Assembly (NCBI GenBank): GCA_003139695.1
Contig: PLJM01000006.1
Location: 310,001-374,000, forward strand
Length of the DNA: 64,000 nucleotides
Origin: Candidatus Dormiibacterota bacterium
GTDB lineage: Bacteria > Chloroflexota > Dormibacteria > Dormibacterales > Dormibacteraceae
Direction: 5' to 3'
Below, piece by piece: positions 61,252 through 64,000 of the stretch; positions within the stretch are counted from its first letter, which is position 1, and every line of letters begins with the position of its first letter. A program made the translations under genes and the position numbers. The notes beneath the pieces were generated by a model. That model was not told where the DNA came from. It ran no database searches and saw only the letters and a list, made by a program, of their open reading frames with translations.

Positions 61252-61269
61252 TTCATCCATGGAGGCAGT

Positions 61270-62757
61270 ATGACCTTGAGTACCTTGACACTTCCGTCGC
61301 CGTCGAGCGACCGCAGGCGGTGGCTCGCCCTTGTCGTGATCTGCTTTGGGCAGTTCATGATCGTGCTCGACTCGACCATCGTGAACGTCGCGTTGGCTTC
61401 CATCCAGCGCGACCTCCACTTCACACAGGCCGACCTGACATGGGTCGTCAACGCCTACCTGATCACCTTCGGCAGCCTCTTGCTGCTGGCCGGCCGCGCC
61501 GGCGACCTGATCGGGCGCAAGAAGGTTTTCCTTGGTGGTGTCGTGCTCTTCACTGCCGCCTCGGTTCTTTGCGGACTGGCGCAGGACCCTGCCGCGCTGA
61601 TCGCCGCGCGCTTCCTGCAAGGCGCGGGTGGTGCGCTTTCCTCTGGCGTCATCCTCGCCTTGATCGTCACCGGCTTTCCAGGGCCGGCGGAGCGCGCGCA
61701 GGCGATGAGTGTCTTCACGTTTGTGGTGGCGGGTGGAGGCTCGATCGGCCTCTTGGCCGGCGGTCTGCTCACGCAGTGGGTGAACTGGCACTGGATCTTC
61801 TTCATCAACCTCCCGGTCGGCGTGGTGACGTTCTGGTTGGGATCAGTCCTCATCGACGAGACCGAAGGCATCGGGCTGCGTCAGGGTGTCGACCTAGTGG
61901 GCTCGGTCCTCGTCACTGCGGCCATGGTGCTCGGGGTTTACTCGATAGTGACTGCCGCCGAATATGGATGGGCATCCGTTCACACCCTGGGATTCGGCGG
62001 AGCCGCTGTGACGCTGCTCGCATCGTTCCTGGTTCTGGAAGGCCGCATCACGAATCCGATCATGCCCTTGCGCATACTGCGAATTCGCAGCCTGGTCGGC
62101 GCCAGCGTGGCGCGAGCGATGCTTGCGACAGGCATGTTCGCGACGTTCTTCCTCGGCACGCTGTACCTCCAGCACGTCCGCGGTTATAGCGCCATCGGTA
62201 CGGGACTGGCGTTCCTGCCGTGGAGTATCTCCCTCGGCGTCCTCTCCTTGGGGATCACCGCGAGACTGATGCACCGATTCGGTCCTCGACGGACTCTCAT
62301 CCCTGGGATGGTCGCCATCGTCGCGGCTCTCGTGCTGATGGCCAACACTGGCCAGAACGCGAGCTACTTCCCGGAGCTGTTCGGCGCATATCTGCTGTTC
62401 GGAATCGGCGCCGGCACATCGTTCATGCCACTCGTCACGATCGCCATGTCCGAGGTCCCACCACAGGACGCGGGCCTCGCTTCGGGGATAGCCAACGTGT
62501 CGATGCAAATCTCTGCGGCGATTGGACTCGCGGCCTTGGGGACGATCTCGTCTGGCCACTCGACCGCGCTGGTTGCACAGGGGTACTCGCTGTCGAGCGC
62601 TCTGACCGGCGGCTATCAGCTGTCCTTTGGCATCGCCGCGGCGTGCGTCGCAGTGGGCTTGCTCGTGGTGCTGGTGGTGCTGCGGCCGCTCGGCGCACGC
62701 CATGACGCCCCAGTCACCAGCCGAGAATGGGCGGAGGGCACAGCCGAAGCGGCTTAA
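61270..62757 (+). CDS. DHA2/EmrB-type drug efflux MFS transporter
   Basis: QFMIVLDSTIVNVALASIQRDLHFTQADLTWVVNAYLI. Confidence 0.94.
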   Translation: MTLSTLTLPSPSSDRRRWLALVVICFGQFMIVLDSTIVNVALASIQRDLHFTQADLTWVVNAYLITFGSLLLLAGRAGDLIGRKKVFLGGVVLFTAASVLCGLAQDPAALIAARFLQGAGGALSSGVILALIVTGFPGPAERAQAMSVFTFVVAGGGSIGLLAGGLLTQWVNWHWIFFINLPVGVVTFWLGSVLIDETEGIGLRQGVDLVGSVLVTAAMVLGVYSIVTAAEYGWASVHTLGFGGAAVTLLASFLVLEGRITNPIMPLRILRIRSLVGASVARAMLATGMFATFFLGTLYLQHVRGYSAIGTGLAFLPWSISLGVLSLGITARLMHRFGPRRTLIPGMVAIVAALVLMANTGQNASYFPELFGAYLLFGIGAGTSFMPLVTIAMSEVPPQDAGLASGIANVSMQISAAIGLAALGTISSGHSTALVAQGYSLSSALTGGYQLSFGIAAACVAVGLLVVLVVLRPLGARHDAPVTSREWAEGTAEAA

Positions 62758-62840
62758 TCGAATAGATCGGCGATCTGGGACCGGCCCATGTCCTCAATGC
62801 GGCCGGCGCCGACGAAATATGTGAGGCTCGCAGGGTGGTT

Positions 62841-62858
62841 GTTGCTTGAGTAAGCAAC
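62841..62858. promoter_or_regulatory. Perfect palindrome upstream of quinone oxidoreductase
   Basis: GTTGCTT-gagt-AAGCAAC. Confidence 0.6.
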
Positions 62859-62884
62859 TACCGCCACTCAAGGAGTAGTCGAAC

Positions 62885-63818
62885 ATGCGCGCATTCGCTC
62901 TCGATGCCTTCGGACAACCCGGCTCGATTCACGACGTGCCTGAACCAGAGCCCGCCGAGGGCCAGGTGCGTGTACGCGTTGCCGCTGCCTCCCTGAACCC
63001 GTTCGACAACGCCGTGCTCGCGGGCTACATGAAGGACCGGATGGAGCACCGCTTTCCGCTCATCCCGGCCGGCGACTTCTCTGGCACCGTCGACGCCGTT
63101 GGGTCGGGCGTGACTGGATACGCAGTCGGGGACCACATCTTCGGCGTCACCGGCAAGATGGTGTTCGGCGCGGGCACGCTGGCCGAGAAGACAACCGCGA
63201 CCGCCGGAACCATCGCCAGGCGGCCGCAGTCGATCACTGATGTGGAAGCTGCGGCCCTGCCCCTCGCGGGAGTGTCCGCATTGATGTGCGTCGACGCTGT
63301 CGGCCCCAAGCCCAAGGATGTCGTCGTTGTCGTCGGAGCCGGGGGCGGAATCGGCAGCTACGCCGTCCAGCTCGCTAAGGGCCGAGGCGCACACGTGATC
63401 GGCGTGACCACCAAGGAGAACGCCGACTACGTGAAAGGCCTGGGCGCCGACGAGGTCATAGATCGCACGGCGGGCGACGTTTTGGAGGCGCTCAAGTCCA
63501 AGCACAAGGACGGCGTCGCCGCGATCATCGACACAGGCAGTGATGCGACTGGCCTCGCCCACTTGAGCGGAGCGGTGCACAAGGGCGGAACCGTTGTCTC
63601 AATGAAGGGGTTCGGTCCCCGACGAGCTGGCGAAGAACGGCGTCAAGGGAGTCAACATCCAGACCCAGGTGAACACCGAACGGCTGGAAACGTTGGCGAA
63701 GCTGTCGGCTGCTGGAACGTTGAAAGCTCCGAAGATCCGCACCTTCTCGCTCGACCACGCGGGAGAAGCGTTCAAGCTCCTCGGCCAGGTCGGCGGGAAA
63801 CTCGTAATTACCCTCTAG
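62885..63818 (+). pseudogene. NADP-dependent zinc-less alcohol dehydrogenase/quinone oxidoreductase, frameshifted near 63617
   Basis: Frame 1 homologous through GGTVVSMKGFG, then the +1 frame continues PDELAKNGVKGVNIQTQVNTERLETLAKLSAAGTLKAPKIRTFSLDHAGEAFKLLGQVGGKLVITL*. Confidence 0.85.
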
Positions 63819-63999
63819 CGTCCGCCATTCGTTTGTAGAAACGGCACGGCGGGGATTCCGCCGTGGTGTGGAAGTTCCAGTGACGGCACCACGTGATGCC
63901 GTCAAACATCCTGCACGTCCCACACGTCACGCGTGGATTCTCCGCGCGCGTCTTCTTCATGTGTTGCTCATCGCGCTCCCCGGCAAATCCTTCCTTCAC
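63808..63999 (-). CDS. Small Cys-rich protein (possibly longer upstream of window edge)
   Basis: VTCGTCRMFDGITWCRHWNFHTTAESPPCRFYKRM. Confidence 0.5.
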   Translation of the reverse strand: MKEGFAGERDEQHMKKTRAENPRVTCGTCRMFDGITWCRHWNFHTTAESPPCRFYKRMADARG

Positions 64000-64000
64000 A

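Noticed and set aside
61894-62703. 269-aa minus ORF inside DHA2 transporter
   Set aside because: Antisense shadow; real gene is on +.

Overview
GC-rich chromosomal window, mostly ordinary housekeeping operons. Many products suggest an F420-using, inositol-phospholipid-making, high-GC bacterium (Actinobacteria-like gene content; a Chloroflexota/Dormibacterota-type lineage is also possible; this is inference only). Main blocks: Ser/Thr kinase (5'-complete, truncated by the window edge); nth; F420 operon cofD-cofE-cofC-fgd; birA; sirtuin; MFS; NUDIX; GGDEF; ispH; hisC-holB-pgsA-pimA-acyltransferase x2-ino1-arsR; folE; PHP; LLM; acyl-CoA dehydrogenases; tmk; SpoIIIAA/Ycf45-like ATPase; pdxS/pdxT; ECF sigma; glycerate kinase; ilvE; YajQ; hisA; pyrB-pyrR-carAB(fused)-pyrK-pyrD; NatAB-like ABC; thiolase; MarR/DHA2 efflux; frameshifted quinone oxidoreductase. 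The most unusual signal is non-coding: a ~180-205 nt element present three times (8063-8264, 44291-44470, 56028-56205). Its interior is conserved, while its 25-bp closing stem has unrelated sequence in each copy yet stays base-paired. Two internal stems also show compensatory changes, and all nine wobble pairs in the closing stems are G.U-compatible only on the + strand. That pattern is expected of a structured RNA family. I do not recognise the class. Other points: a small-ORF pair (Cys-tailed peptide plus a 29-aa His-rich peptide), a PyrR-type RNA hairpin in front of pyrB, a bounded CTG-start (possibly leaderless) MaoC gene, REP-like hairpin families that abut genes lacking a canonical start, and a CarA-CarB single polypeptide. 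All assignments come from reading the sequence by eye; no database search was run.
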